Assembly (NCBI GenBank): GCA_036877525.1 | Contig: JAZGTH010000031.1 | Span: 4,754,501 to 4,818,500, forward strand | Direction: 5' to 3' | DNA length: 64,000 bases | DNA from: Chromobotia macracanthus | Lineage: Eukaryota; Chordata; Actinopteri; Cypriniformes; Botiidae | Made by a program: the position numbers and the translations under genes | Notes under the pieces: generated by a model | What the model was told of the DNA's origin: nothing | The model's input: only the letters and a program-made list of their open reading frames with translations | Database searches by the model: none | Shown here: positions 42,801 through 53,705 of the stretch, piece by piece | How the letters are laid out: each line of letters starts with the position of its first letter | How positions within the stretch are numbered: the first letter of the stretch is position 1

Positions 42801-45800
42801 AACGTTGATTCACTCGCGCTGATAATGAAATTCTCTCTCAGTACGGCATGAGAGTACTGCGGTACATACCGTGGGTGGTGTACAGTGGCTTTTTGGTTTT
42901 GAATATTGTTACACCTCTAGTAACAATGTAACTGCTTTCAAAACAAGAAAATGTTATATTTCTACAAGATAAGCCAAACATATAAAAATTATTTGGTACC
43001 TTAATGGCTTTTTGGTTGACTTTGTATGGACCTCTGCTAAGCTTCTGCAGAGCTCGGTAGGCATCCTGACGGTGGATCATGACGATGTAGGCACAACCAC
43101 GAGGAGGAATCATCTACCAAAACCAAGTCAAGACATGTTCGAAGACAAGGACAAGATCATAGAAGAGAAGTTGAATATGCTAACAGTAATGTAAAGAATG
43201 CATTTAAACTTTACGTTGAACTTACGTTAATTGAATCTATCTGCCCAAACTCCTCTAGCATACAAGCCACGTCCTGCTGCTGCGTCCTTTTATCCAGCTG
43301 ACCCACCCATAGGGTTGTACTGCACACTGAAAGAGAGGGACATTATGAGCATTTGACTATACAATCATACACAAGGATATATAAGGGCAGTGCTGCCGCC
43401 CTTGTGGCCAATATAGGGAATGTGGATCTGCTTACCACTGAGAGTGTTATTCTTTACAGGTGGAAGGCCTTTCTGCCTTCGTTCTCGTTCCCTCTCCCTG
43501 TCTCTCCTTTCCTGAGAACGTGAGCGAGGCGACTGATGCCGGCGCTCTCGCGAACGGGATCGAGATCGGCGGTGCCGTATTCGTCTGCTGCGGGAATTCG
43601 ACCGAGACCTTCTTCTTTTAGGAGACCTGAAAAAACGTGTGTGCCATGAGGGTCTCAGGTCTGGCTACGCAAGACTAATGTCATGATAACATCTAGCCTA
43701 GGTAGGAGGACTCGAATAAAGCTTTGTCAGATATCAGTGTTGTTAAGCGTGTTTTATGTACCTTGACCCTGAGCGTGACCTCCTGTCATCAGCATAATGA
43801 CTTGCAGCTGCATCTGAATTCATTGACATTTCCTGTCCAATGCATTATAATGATTATCATTCAAATAAAACTCTCTAAAATCTGATTTATATGTTTGAAT
43901 GATTTTACCTGCTGCTGATGTCCAGCCATGAGCTGGTTGAAGGTGTCACTCTGAGGGGGGAAAGCTGCATGCGGCTGCCCCAACGGAGGCATCATGCCTG
44001 GGAAAGTCTGAGAGGTCATAAGGCCAAACCCTTGGACCGGTCCATTTGAAGGCAGAACAACCTGAGGACATGCCAAAAAGAACCAAAGCCTTTATTTACT
44101 TACAGCAAACTGTCAACAATTGAACAGCATGTCAATAAACTAGCCTTAAAGATGAACTGTCAGCATTTGAACACACCTGTTGGTGTTGGGATACAGCCAT
44201 CATATGTTGTTGAAAATGCTGTATCTGATTGGCTGTAGGAAAGCCTGCAGGAGTCTGCTCAGGAATCCCTCTGCAGAGCAATAAGCGATGATGATGATGA
44301 AGATGAAGCAATAAATAGAGATTCACTGATAGTAATGCTTGGCCAATATTTTAATTTTAACAAACAACTATTGGCCGATTCTGATATCACCCCTCACATG
44401 ATTTACATTTTTTCTCTTTATAAGTCGCTTTGGATACAAGCGATAATGTAAATATCTAACAAGCTATATTTTGTAGCGATTTCATTTTGTTTCATAATTT
44501 CATCATTTTACCCAGAGAAAAACTCACACAGTTAATTAAAAATGATAATATTGTTATATTGGTCTGTTTTTGCTATGGTTTTAAATTGATCATAGATCTT
44601 CAGATAAATATCAGTGGATCATACTTCAGAAACAAAAACTCAGCAGCTGATGCAGGATACATTGTGGCCGACAGCCCAATTTGCACCGATTCAGCTTATT
44701 AACTAAACATTTCTAAATAAAAAAAGATAGTGCTTACACATTAGGCTGACTAGATGTTGTTTCATCATTCTTGACCTCCTCACCAGCTTCTGGCTCATCA
44801 TCATAGTCAAATCGGTCTAAAAGTTTCTAAATAAAGGAAAAGAAACAATGAACAGTGTTATGGTTTTTACATTTTGTCTGATGAGGAGCACATTTAATGT
44901 ACATTTTTGTACAGATCATCTAAATCACTTTCTTCCATAGAACATAAAAAGATTTGTGCACATTGTCAAGTCAAGTTGAGCTTTATTGTCATTCCGCTAT
45001 ATGTGGGGACATACAGTGGAACGAAATGTCGTGCCTCACAGGACCACGGTGCTACATAAATACAGACATACAACAATGACGTGAAACAGTATAAATCTAA
45101 ACACAAATACTAACAGAATGTTAGTGACTGACAGAATAAGGACAAGTACTTTTTTATAAGGATAAGGACAAGTCATTTTTGGATGAACTGTCCCTTTAAA
45201 TTTAATTAATTTAGGTCCTGGTTCAGGTTATAATAGGGGAATTCATTTCATGGCAGCACTGTACACTGTACACATGGTAACACTGTGGCACAGCTCACTG
45301 TTCACTTACACTAATCAGTTATCAGTTGTAATTGCGATTAAATGAGTTTTCTTGTATGTGCTTTGATTCTGATTCACAGTCTCTGCAGTTTTTTATCATT
45401 TCACAACATAATTTAACAAATTTACTTTAATATAAGTGCCAGGCAAAATGTTTTAATTACAGCCCAGTTATTACACATTTAATCGTCACTACCATAAGCA
45501 CATTTTACGTAACATCACGCTATTCATGGTACTCATTTACATTATGTAATGTTTGTCTGAATGTGCACAAGTAATTAAAATTGGGTGGGGCTTAGTCACC
45601 ACTGTTGTAAGAATCTGTCCTTACCTTGTCGAAGGTGGCGTTCTTTTCCACAGGCTGTGGAGTGTGATGGAGGTGCTGATGTGTAAGGGCGGAGGGGGCT
45701 GCGGTCACTGATGAGGTTTGCAGGTGGATGTGAGTCTTGTTATTGTCCACAGCTGGAGACTGAGGTTTCCCTGGAGGCTGAAAGTTCTGCAGAATCTGCT

Positions 45801-48783
45801 GAAGCTTCAGAAAATAATGAATCCATGAACATCTAGATGATTTCAACTAATACATAAAATCTAAAATTCTGAAGTGTACTTCGAGTGTCTGTGCTAAGTC
45901 ACAGCGAGTACATGCAGTACACTCCCAAAGGTTTAAACTTTTGACTAAGCTCAAAACATTACACCACACAACCCTCCCAGTGGATGGATAGCATCTGCAA
46001 CTTAGTGTCATGCATCATGGGATTAAATGTGGGTAGTCAATGTTCATTATGGTTTGGACACCACTAAAAATGGCTGTCCCCTAAATAGTGCACTATATAA
46101 GGGTATGAAGGGCAATTTTGGTCACAGCCTCACAATCAGAATTAAGCCCAACAATCTTATAATATGTGGTGAAAATAGCCCGTATTGGCGACTAACCTTC
46201 TGTCCTTGAGAAGACTGAATCAACTGAGCCACAGCTGCAAACGCATCTGAGTTCTGAAGCTGAGGCACAGCTGCTGCGATGGAGTTTGACGTCACTGCAG
46301 GATGAGACTCCTGCTCTCTCACTGGAGACGGCGGAGATGCTGCAGGAATAAATTGATAATGAGGGTTAATGCATCTTATTATGAAGTGCATAGCTTCAGT
46401 CCTTGATGCCGATTGGTCATTAGCCATAGCTTATACACAGCACGCACAGCCTATCTCTGTTCAGGTTGCATAGCAACACTGTTACTGTTTACACATCAAA
46501 AACTACATCTTCTAATGGAAAGATGGTATTTACCCCCATCGGGGCCATTGTCTATTCCTGTTGAGCTGCTGGATCCAGCAGCCATGTCCAAGAGAGGCTG
46601 GATCACCTCGATTTTAAACACACCATTCTTCTGCCACAGATTCAACACTCTCACTATCTTACTCTGAAAACAGAAACATCACATAAGCATTTTTCCAGAA
46701 ACAGAGAGAATCTACTCTAATCGATTCCACCTTACAATGAGGTCAAGTGAAGGAGAAGCTATGAAAAAGACAGATGTTTGACTGGAAAAGCATTGTTTCC
46801 TCACCCTGTCCTCTGTGGGACACAAGCACAGGTTCTCGAAAGTTCCTGTGATGTTTTTGGTGAACCTGGGCCCAAAGACATCTTTATCTGCTCCAAACTG
46901 ATGTCTTGACTGTCTCACAATAGAATCCACCACATAAAGTCCTGGAACTTTGTACTCGGGCTTACACTGATGTGAGGAAAGCACACAACAGTGTTCAGTA
47001 AAATCGACCACTGTTCAGCTAAAACAATCATTAAAAAACCATCGTACAGTGAGTTCAGATGGGTACCTACCTTCTTTATAAACTTTTCAACAATTTGGAC
47101 AACATGCTTGTATAACTGGGGAAAAAACGAGAAGATTAAGGTAAATGTTTTAGGTTTATGTCACCTCAGAAGTATCTACACAAACACTCACACACAAAGT
47201 CACCTTCTCTGCATTACTCTGTATTATAATACTACCAAATCGGAGTCAGGTATCAGCCATATTGAGTATTATTACTGCACGGTAGCAGGAAAACGTCAAA
47301 CTAAACTTACTTTAATGGCTTTTATGGCAGATTTGGTGATAGAGATCATCTTGGCCCTCGAGATGGGAGGCTTGGTGTCCATTAAGGAGAACAACTGCAG
47401 TGAATAAAGTAATGTGAACGTAACAGGTAATAATCTCTCAATGAAAGCTGAAATAAAAACTGTTGTTTACTTAATGCTTTGTTGGAATGGAAGCAACCCT
47501 TGAAGTTTGGAAAACTCTATACAAAAGCTCTACAACATTACCATGGTTTTACGTCGGGTTTTAAACTTAACAGCATTATCTCACACCATCAGTTTTTTGA
47601 CTGACATGGTTTTTGTAAGGAATATGTTTCACAATGCAATGCATATATTTCAATGCAATTCATATATTTCTTGTCAACACAAACAGCTGTATTATTAACA
47701 GCAGGCATTTTGCATCATTTTTAACAATAACTTAGAGTTATATACTGTAGACCATTAAGACGCACAAGATTTTACAGTGAAATGCATTATATAGTCCATT
47801 ATGTAGCTCTCTATTATATAACAAATGTTTTCCACATAATAAGATCTCCTCTGACCCCGAATGACGTGTAAACTTCTGGCCAAAAAACACTTGCTATAGA
47901 ATAACTGTAACTAAAACAATTAATATAGAACAGCCCACATCCTCATAACAACACTTATTCTATAATCACTGATTATCATAACAGCTCATTTGCATGAAAA
48001 AGTCTTAAAGGTACGGTAACAACAAGATTTGAAGTTTAATTCAAGCCAGTTATCACAAAAATGATGGAAAAATGATCATGCAAAACGAATGTACGACTGT
48101 TTTAGTGCAAGAATTCAGAATAAAGTTCAGCCAACGTGTGGAATATAATCACATTCAGTTTTGACAAACATGCATTTATCTTGACAGTTTGTCTTGAATT
48201 TAGTAAACTTATATATTAAGTTTCCAGTTTAACAGGTTGTTGCTCAGAATGAACTATTTAAGCCTGGAGACTCACTGCACAAAGTAACTTGTACTCACAT
48301 TGTATACAGTTACACTGTAAACATACAGCGTAAGCAGATGTGAGTCTGGCTGTGTCTGCTTATAACTTTGGCAGAGAATTGCATTTATAAGTCTTAGCTG
48401 GGGCATTAAATAATCAAAGAGGCATATTAATGTGCAAAAATTAATGTGCAAAAAGAAAACTACTGGTCACACTGTGTGTGATATAGTAAGCTAGATGGCT
48501 AGCCGGTCTACATGCTATCAAAGCACTGAAATAACAGCTGATCTGAGCAAACGGACTAACATTCACAAACATGTACCACGTTTGTTTTTAAACGACAGTT
48601 TCGTATGATAAAACAAATGCATCTTGGCACTATAAAACTGCGTGTTTGAAACAGCGAGGCCTTCTTCTGGCATGGGCCATTGCAAGACACTGATAGCTTG
48701 TGCTCCTCCAGCTGCGATCGCAGTCGTTTTCAGCATGTTTAACGCACACAAACCTCGTGGTTAAAAGCGTTGACGGCATCCAT
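39855..48783 (-). CDS. scaf4: SR-related CTD-associated factor 4, complete, 20 coding exons
   Basis: Scaf4 binds the phosphorylated Pol II tail and prevents early termination at internal poly(A) sites. Coding exons: 48783-48754, 47394-47311, 47115-47071, 46966-46805, 46663-46534, 46339-46197, 45804-45625, 44826-44738, 44270-44177, 44061-43909, 43832-43762, 43626-43436, 43326-43226, 43113-43000, 41956-41800, 41707-41604, 41405-41246, 41127-41050, 40907-40833, 40708-39855. They join in frame to 1004 residues. The CID is about residues 1-140 (MDAVNAFNHE, KPPISRAKMI, YKVPGLYVVDSIVRQSRHQF). An RS-rich linker spans 394-457. The RRM is about 458-533 (RNP2 LWVGQL, RNP1 GCAYIVMI). Then IAWALNKGIK, ELGVTYIPW, a Pro/Met-rich stretch and an RD/RE-rich C-terminus. 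It is shorter than the roughly 1150-residue human protein and lacks the human poly-Gln tract. Confidence 0.97.
41592..41623 (-). repeat. Perfect 14-bp hairpin over a scaf4 splice donor
   Basis: On the minus strand CCGCAATAGTACCT and AGGTACTATTGCGG are exact inverse copies around a GTGC loop. The donor of scaf4 exon 16 (CAG then GTACTA, GT at 41603-41602) lies in the second arm. In the pre-mRNA the donor would sit within the stem. Confidence 0.85.
42089..42916. mobile_element. hAT-like non-autonomous transposon in a scaf4 intron
   Basis: Inverted ends TAGGGGTGTAAC (left) and GTTACACCT (right) are flanked by an exact 8-bp direct repeat CTAGTAAC at 42081-42088 and 42917-42924. An 8-bp target duplication with T at position 2 and A at position 7 is typical of hAT elements. 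It is 828 bp long with no transposase ORF and sits in the intron 41957-42999. Confidence 0.65.
44330..44700. mobile_element. Degenerate DNA element with 'TTGGCCGAT' motifs, plus a SINE-tail fragment
   Basis: The scaf4 intron 44271-44737 holds TTGGCCAATATTTT, TATTGGCCGATTCTGATATC and, near the right side, GCACCGATTCAG, which resemble a common fish element with TAGAGATGCACCGAT ends. At 44419-44455 a piece of SINE tail (TAAGTCGCTTTGGATACAAG) is embedded. All are decayed. Confidence 0.35.
44827..45624 (-). other. scaf4 intron with an old dispersed repeat (44966-45110)
   Basis: The part GTCAAGTCAAGTTGAGCTTT then ATTGTCATTCC and CAGTGGAACGAAATGTCGTG looks like a repeat found widely in fish genomes. 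A decayed MITE end (GGATGAACTGTCCCTTTAAA) follows near 45180. No gene is seen. Confidence 0.45.
47395..48753 (-). other. First intron of scaf4
   Basis: The 1.36-kb intron between the 30-nt first coding part (MDAVNAFNHE) and exon 2 (LFSLMDTKPP). It is AT-rich with no repeat that I recognise and no RNA gene. Confidence 0.75.
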
Positions 48784-48965
48784 GATGTTCCGTCTCTGCT
48801 CTGTCGTCCGTTTCTCCGGTAAAATCAGAAATATATGCGGTACTGTCCTCTATCAGGCCGCCCCAACATGTCCGCCCCTAGCAGGCAGCAGACAGCTCGG
48901 ACTCGGAGTCGGCGCGGTGATCGCGGTGCAGGATGGGATTGAGAGGCTGCGCTTCTAATATTCCA
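48784..48965 (-). promoter_or_regulatory. scaf4 promoter and 5' UTR
   Basis: The sequence just upstream of the scaf4 ATG is GC-rich with several CpGs (for example GGAGTCGGCGCGGTGATCGC) and no TATA box, as expected for a housekeeping promoter. The plus-strand ORF over this area is a shadow. The CTCF motif at 48966 marks its outer edge. Confidence 0.6.
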
Positions 48966-48980
48966 CCACTAGGTGGCGGT
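48966..48980 (+). promoter_or_regulatory. CTCF consensus site, pointing right
   Basis: CCACTAGGTGGCGGT fits all 15 positions of the CTCF core CCASYAGRKGGCRSY on the plus strand. It lies about 180 bp upstream of the scaf4 ATG. With the minus-strand site at 35964-35978 it brackets sod1 and scaf4 in outward orientation. Confidence 0.6.
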
Positions 48981-49022
48981 ATATGAAAAGTATATGAAAA
49001 GTATATGAAAAGTATATGAAAA
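48979..49022. repeat. Four copies of an 11-bp tandem repeat
   Basis: The unit GTATATGAAAA is repeated four times without change, starting inside the last bases of the CTCF motif. Confidence 0.9.
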
Positions 49023-49332
49023 GTAGAGAGCTCTATAAAACCCTAATTTATGCATCCTCATAGTGACAGACAATCAGGTAGTGCTTTCCTTTCAGTCTTT
49101 GAAATAGCACGAATAAATAAAGTTGAGATCCCTATTCAGACAACACAATGTCCAGACAACCACAATGGTGTAAAGAAATATAGCTTATTATAGACTTGAG
49201 TGTGTTCCGATTGGATTTTGCACATAGTAAATAACCTGCCTATTAAATGCATTATGCAGACACTTCTTATTAATATCTATAAGCCTTTCAGAGGGTATGC
49301 CAAGTTAGAAAACTGGCCTGAACCCTAAAAAC

Positions 49333-49628
49333 GTCAGTTTTGTGCTAAATGTTCTAAAAAATGTTTTTGTGCTATGAAAACCAAGCTTGGAAATAATGGA
49401 TTGAGTGTACTGCAGGCTCTAATGCTGCTCATTATTAATATTCTTAATCCTGGAGGTCGCCTGGTGATCAGCCACTTCCGATCTTTTAACAGTATGAATA
49501 AAACTGATGATTCAGTTCCTCCTTTAGAGCAACTGCAATCACTTAAAGCGCTGCAGCAGGTCCCTGATGAGAAACAGCTGATCTTGTTTCTTGAGATGAA
49601 GATGCTTTGTAATTTAAAAAGACAATAA
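49333..49628 (+). other. Unassigned ORF between scaf4 and the UGT gene
   Basis: An open frame of about 98 codons (ATG at 49374, 84 codons) with mixed, protein-like composition and a Cys-rich start (FCAKCSKKCFCAMK). It contains ILNPGGRLVIS, similar to the PGGRLV-IS strand seen in class I methyltransferases, then a charged helix-like tail (FLEMKMLCNLKRQ). The other strand is also open. There is no clear acceptor and no neighbouring exon. It may be chance, a gene remnant or a lone exon. Confidence 0.2.
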
Positions 49629-52035
49629 AGATTAGGAAGTTTTAAATGCATCAAAGTTACCCTGGCAAGGCGATAATTCTGCTCAGGGACTTCCCCTGAC
49701 CTTCTGGATTGTGTGTATAGAAAAGTTAGAAAAAAATCCAGCGTTTCTTAACATCATTGGAGGTCGCCAGATATCATTTTGATCATGACACAAACTAAAT
49801 TAGGAACTTTAAATACACCCTTAGCACGACTGTATTTACACCTCCACAAGGCTGTAATGCCAACAGAATACATTGTTTTGTTACAAACAATGTCAACATA
49901 GTATAAAATGGTTCATGTTCAATCTGACAGTTTATTTTACAATCTTACATAGTTTAATTTATTTATCTAAGACTTTAATTGGACTTTTTGAATGTGCAGT
50001 TCCTGATTTATAAATTTATTCCCCACTCAAAATGTAATCCTAAACAGGTTTGAATATGTGATTTGTCAAATTTTGGTTTACAAACAAAAATCATCCAATC
50101 CATCACAAACATTCATTCATGTTTCAGTAAGATCAATGTATGATGTAAATAAAACATACAACATATTTGTAAATAAAAAGTAGATTATGGCCTTTAAAAG
50201 CCTGTATTTATGCTCAAAGACAAAAACAGGAGTATTTTGCTGTGGAAAAAGATGGTTTTGCTTTGTGTGTTTCTTGTGTGAAACAAATGGCTCTAATCCA
50301 AGAGTGACATCATGCAGCTAAGCATGAGAAAACAAGAAAAAAGCTATATAGTTAAAAAAAACTAGATGAAAACACATGAAAACTTTTAGTATGAGACGAT
50401 CATGCATGAAAATTTAGTTCTGGATGGTTTTGTTTCCTCATGATTCTTTAGAGGGTCATTGCACATGGAAACAGGATTATGTATTATGTATTCCTGCCTC
50501 TCACTGTTGGACCGTTCACAGCTATTGTGTCCATATTTTCAGTGGTTTGTATTGCATGCCATAGTGACCAGCTTACACAAAGACATTGTGTAATACCACA
50601 TAATTAAAACCACAATGCTGTTCCTGGCTTTATATCTGGCTGCAGTTTTTTGATATTAAACTGATTGGGAAAAGAATAGGTTTTGCCAGTGGGTGAGTAA
50701 ATACAGCCCATTGCACAACAAGATTCTCCATATCACAATGGCATGTCTGAGTAATCTGCTATCTTTTGGTGCTACCTTGATACTCTTTTGAGTAATATTT
50801 CCTTCAAATATCTAATTGTGTTGACGGCTTGGGAAACAGGTGCAAACACAATTTTCATGTCAAAGTGTGAAGTGGCTAGATAAAGATAAAGAATCTTTAT
50901 CCTTTCTTTGTGAATTGGTTGTCCTTGGTGACCCACTCCTAGATCTACTTTGTAGTGCCCTTTGTAACTGCCTTTCATTTTCTTGGAGTTTGGGACCTAA
51001 AAAGTCTGCATTTAGCCATTTTTCAGAAATAGAGTTAACGTCCTTTAAAAAATAGTCTAAATAAAAAAATGAATATGTAAAAAATAGGACCATACCTCCC
51101 TACAGAAAAAATGTATTTTCATTTCATATACTGGATATTCTGAGGGCATTTTTGATCATTCTGGCAAAATGCAGGGAAATGCACAAGCCTAATCTTTTAC
51201 CTTTACGCAATCTGTCACTCTCCTGTATTCATCTGTTCTTTAATTTGATTCATACTTTGTCTTGAGGGCTGGGATATTTAGAGCCAAATCAGTCAATAAG
51301 TCAGTATCATAATAACAGCTCTGTCTTTACTTGTATTGCCTGCACACACAATTACTTGTGCAGTCTAAGTGTGTGTATATACAGTTCACACAGTGTGTGT
51401 GTCTGAAAGTCTGGATACATACATGCTGCATTAGCTTGTGGTTATAGAGGAATAATTAACCTTAGATGATACTATACAAATTGGCAGCCAGATTACACAA
51501 ACTCTCAATGTCTCAGCTTTTCAGTGTTGCCTGAAGCAGAATGACATGCATGAAAAGAACTGCTGGCAAATCGAGCTCCATGTACCATATATCAGCTGGA
51601 CCAAATGTTTAACCAAGGTGTGGATCACATTATCAATCCATTTAGCAGATGTGTCCGTCAATGTGAATCTGTGTCATGCATGTAAATGTGCAGTGTTTGC
51701 CTGTTAATTATTGATCTGACTGTTAGTAATGTATTTGGACTTTGAAAAGTCTCGGATAAGGATGAAATTTGAACTCATTGGCTCAGATGAATGGAGCTGT
51801 GGAATCTCTACACACGTGCTGGTTTATGCATTTTCAATTTTCATTAACAATTAAATTAAGAGAGTTGTCAGTCAGTAACTACAGTATTTAGCTGTGTTTG
51901 CTATAGTTGTGTTCATTTTGTACAGTACTAATATGTACTAATTTTTAAAAATTGTTTTAAACTTGTTTTGTGTTAAATGTCTAATTAAGTTATGTACAGT
52001 ATGCATGGAGGCATGTGGTTTTTAAATATTTATTG
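49629..52035. other. Spacer upstream of the UGT gene
   Basis: No gene is recognised. The right end TTATTGTTTTGTCAG (ending 52044) is a good splice acceptor before the UGT start, so a 5' untranslated UGT exon may lie somewhere in this spacer. I cannot place it. Confidence 0.45.
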
Positions 52036-52049
52036 TTTTGTCAGGTACA

Positions 52050-53651
52050 ATGATGTCATTTTCCGAACAGAGACCTTACATCCTGATTGGATTATTTTGG
52101 GGTTTATCTGTTTTCACTCCAAGCTGCAGTGGAGGGAAAGTTCTGGTGTATCCTGTGGATGGCAGTCACTGGGTCAATATGAAAGTTCTGATAGAGGAGC
52201 TGCATTCCAGGGGTCACAACATCACTGTCATTCATCCCAAATCCAGCTGGTACATCACGGAAAACTCTCCTTTCTACTCTTCCATCACGATCCCAGATGA
52301 ACTGAATGAATTTGAAAACTTCTGGGATGAGTATTTATGGAAAACCATAGAGATAGAGAGAGGCAAGTCTTCTGGATTGTCCTTCTTGAAGCTTCAAGCA
52401 GATCTGTTTTACATGCTGTCAAAAGCACATAATTTAGCTTGTAATATGCTGTCATCCATCTTCAAAGACAAGATGCTTGTGAAAAGACTCCAGGATGAGC
52501 AGTACGACCTGGTCCTCACAGATCCTGCCATAGCAGGTGGTGTGGTTCTGGCACACTACCTGAAACTTCCCCTTGTTCTCAACGTGCGATGGACCACCAG
52601 CGGTGAAGGACATTTTTCTATAGCTCCATCCCCCATGTCTTATGTACCTTTACCAGGCACTGGCCATACAGATAAGATGAGTTTTACTCAAAGGGTTAAA
52701 AACCTTTTTTTTTACAGCTTTATTTTTTTCCAGAATAAATTTGTTGTTGGTCCACATTATGATGTTTTGATAGATAAGTACTTGGATGAAAAGAAGGACA
52801 TTGTCGGACTCATGCAAGCTGCTGATATCTGGCTCATGAGGGTCGACTTTGTCTTCGAGTTTCCGAGACCCACCATGCCGAACGTTGTGTACATGGGCGG
52901 ATTTCAATGCAAACCTTCTAAGCCTCTTCCAGAAGATCTGGAAGCTTTTGTGCAAAGCTCAGGGGACCACGGCTTTGTTATTATGTCTCTGGGGACGCTG
53001 GTTAAAAGCCTCCCCACTGACATGACAAACGCAATTGCTGCCGCGTTTGCAAGTTTACCACAAAAAGTCATCTGGAGAAATCTGGGACCTCGTCCAGCCA
53101 CTGTTGGCAACAACACTCTTATAGTAGAATGGATGCCGCAGAATGACCTTTTGGGACATTCCAAAATCAAGGCCTTTGTGGCACATGGAGGAACCAATGG
53201 AGTGCAGGAGGCTATGTATCATGGAGTTCCAATTCTGGGCATTCCTTTGTTTTTTGACCAGTTTGACAACTTACTTCGCATTCAAGAGAAAGGAGGAGGG
53301 ATGATTCTCAGGTTGTCAGAGATAAGTGATCATACTTTTAGACAGGCCCTTCAGGAATTGATTAGCAATTCCTCCTACAGAGCAAACATGCAGAGGATCT
53401 CATGGTTGCACAAGGATCAACCCATGAGGCCTTTAGACAAAGCCATCTTCTGGATTGAGTATGTGATCAGACATAAAGGTGCTTCACACTTACGCTCTGA
53501 GTTCTACAATATGTCTTGGTACTCTTACCATTCTGTGGATGTGCTTCTGGTTCTGTTCTCTGTTTTTACTGTGTTTGTGTTGACTACAGTTGTATTCATC
53601 AGATGTGTGTGTCACAGAATCTGCTGTAGGCGAAAACTGAAAAAGGAATGA
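52050..53651 (+). CDS. UDP-glucuronosyltransferase, UGT5-like, coding region in one exon
   Basis: UGTs transfer glucuronic acid to steroids, bile pigments and foreign compounds in the ER lumen. I start at ATG 52050 (533 residues); the frame is open to TTG 52038, but an apparent splice acceptor ends at 52044. A signal peptide covers about residues 9-27 (YILIGLFWGLSVF). The catalytic His is in DGSHWVNM (H40) and the Asp in LVLTDPA (about D158). The UGT signature is FVAHGGTNGVQEAMYHGVP through PLFFDQFDN, about residues 376-406. Near the C-terminus is one membrane helix (VLLVLFSVFTVFVLTTVVF) with a KLKKE tail that fits the KxKxx ER-retention signal. The Ala in FVAHGG and the undivided coding exon suggest the fish UGT5 group; the exact member is not resolved. 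No stop or frameshift is seen. Confidence 0.93.
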   Translation: MMSFSEQRPYILIGLFWGLSVFTPSCSGGKVLVYPVDGSHWVNMKVLIEELHSRGHNITVIHPKSSWYITENSPFYSSITIPDELNEFENFWDEYLWKTIEIERGKSSGLSFLKLQADLFYMLSKAHNLACNMLSSIFKDKMLVKRLQDEQYDLVLTDPAIAGGVVLAHYLKLPLVLNVRWTTSGEGHFSIAPSPMSYVPLPGTGHTDKMSFTQRVKNLFFYSFIFFQNKFVVGPHYDVLIDKYLDEKKDIVGLMQAADIWLMRVDFVFEFPRPTMPNVVYMGGFQCKPSKPLPEDLEAFVQSSGDHGFVIMSLGTLVKSLPTDMTNAIAAAFASLPQKVIWRNLGPRPATVGNNTLIVEWMPQNDLLGHSKIKAFVAHGGTNGVQEAMYHGVPILGIPLFFDQFDNLLRIQEKGGGMILRLSEISDHTFRQALQELISNSSYRANMQRISWLHKDQPMRPLDKAIFWIEYVIRHKGASHLRSEFYNMSWYSYHSVDVLLVLFSVFTVFVLTTVVFIRCVCHRICCRRKLKKE

Positions 53652-53699
53652 ATAATCATTTTTGTTTGATTAAGATTTCTGTGTAATTCAAATTTAGTA

Positions 53700-53705
53700 A
53701 ATAAA
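53700..53705 (+). promoter_or_regulatory. Poly(A) signal of the UGT gene
   Basis: AATAAA about 50 nt after the stop codon TGA; it implies a very short 3' UTR. Confidence 0.6.

Noticed and set aside
50772..51093. Minus-strand ORFs with a charged stretch (QSRSRSGSPRTTNSQRKDKD)
   Set aside because: Short, no homology that I recognise, no splice signals, and the opposite strand is equally open.
52038..52049. UGT start at 52038
   Set aside because: The codon there is TTG, and an apparent splice acceptor ends at 52044. The first ATG in frame is at 52050 and is followed by a good signal peptide.
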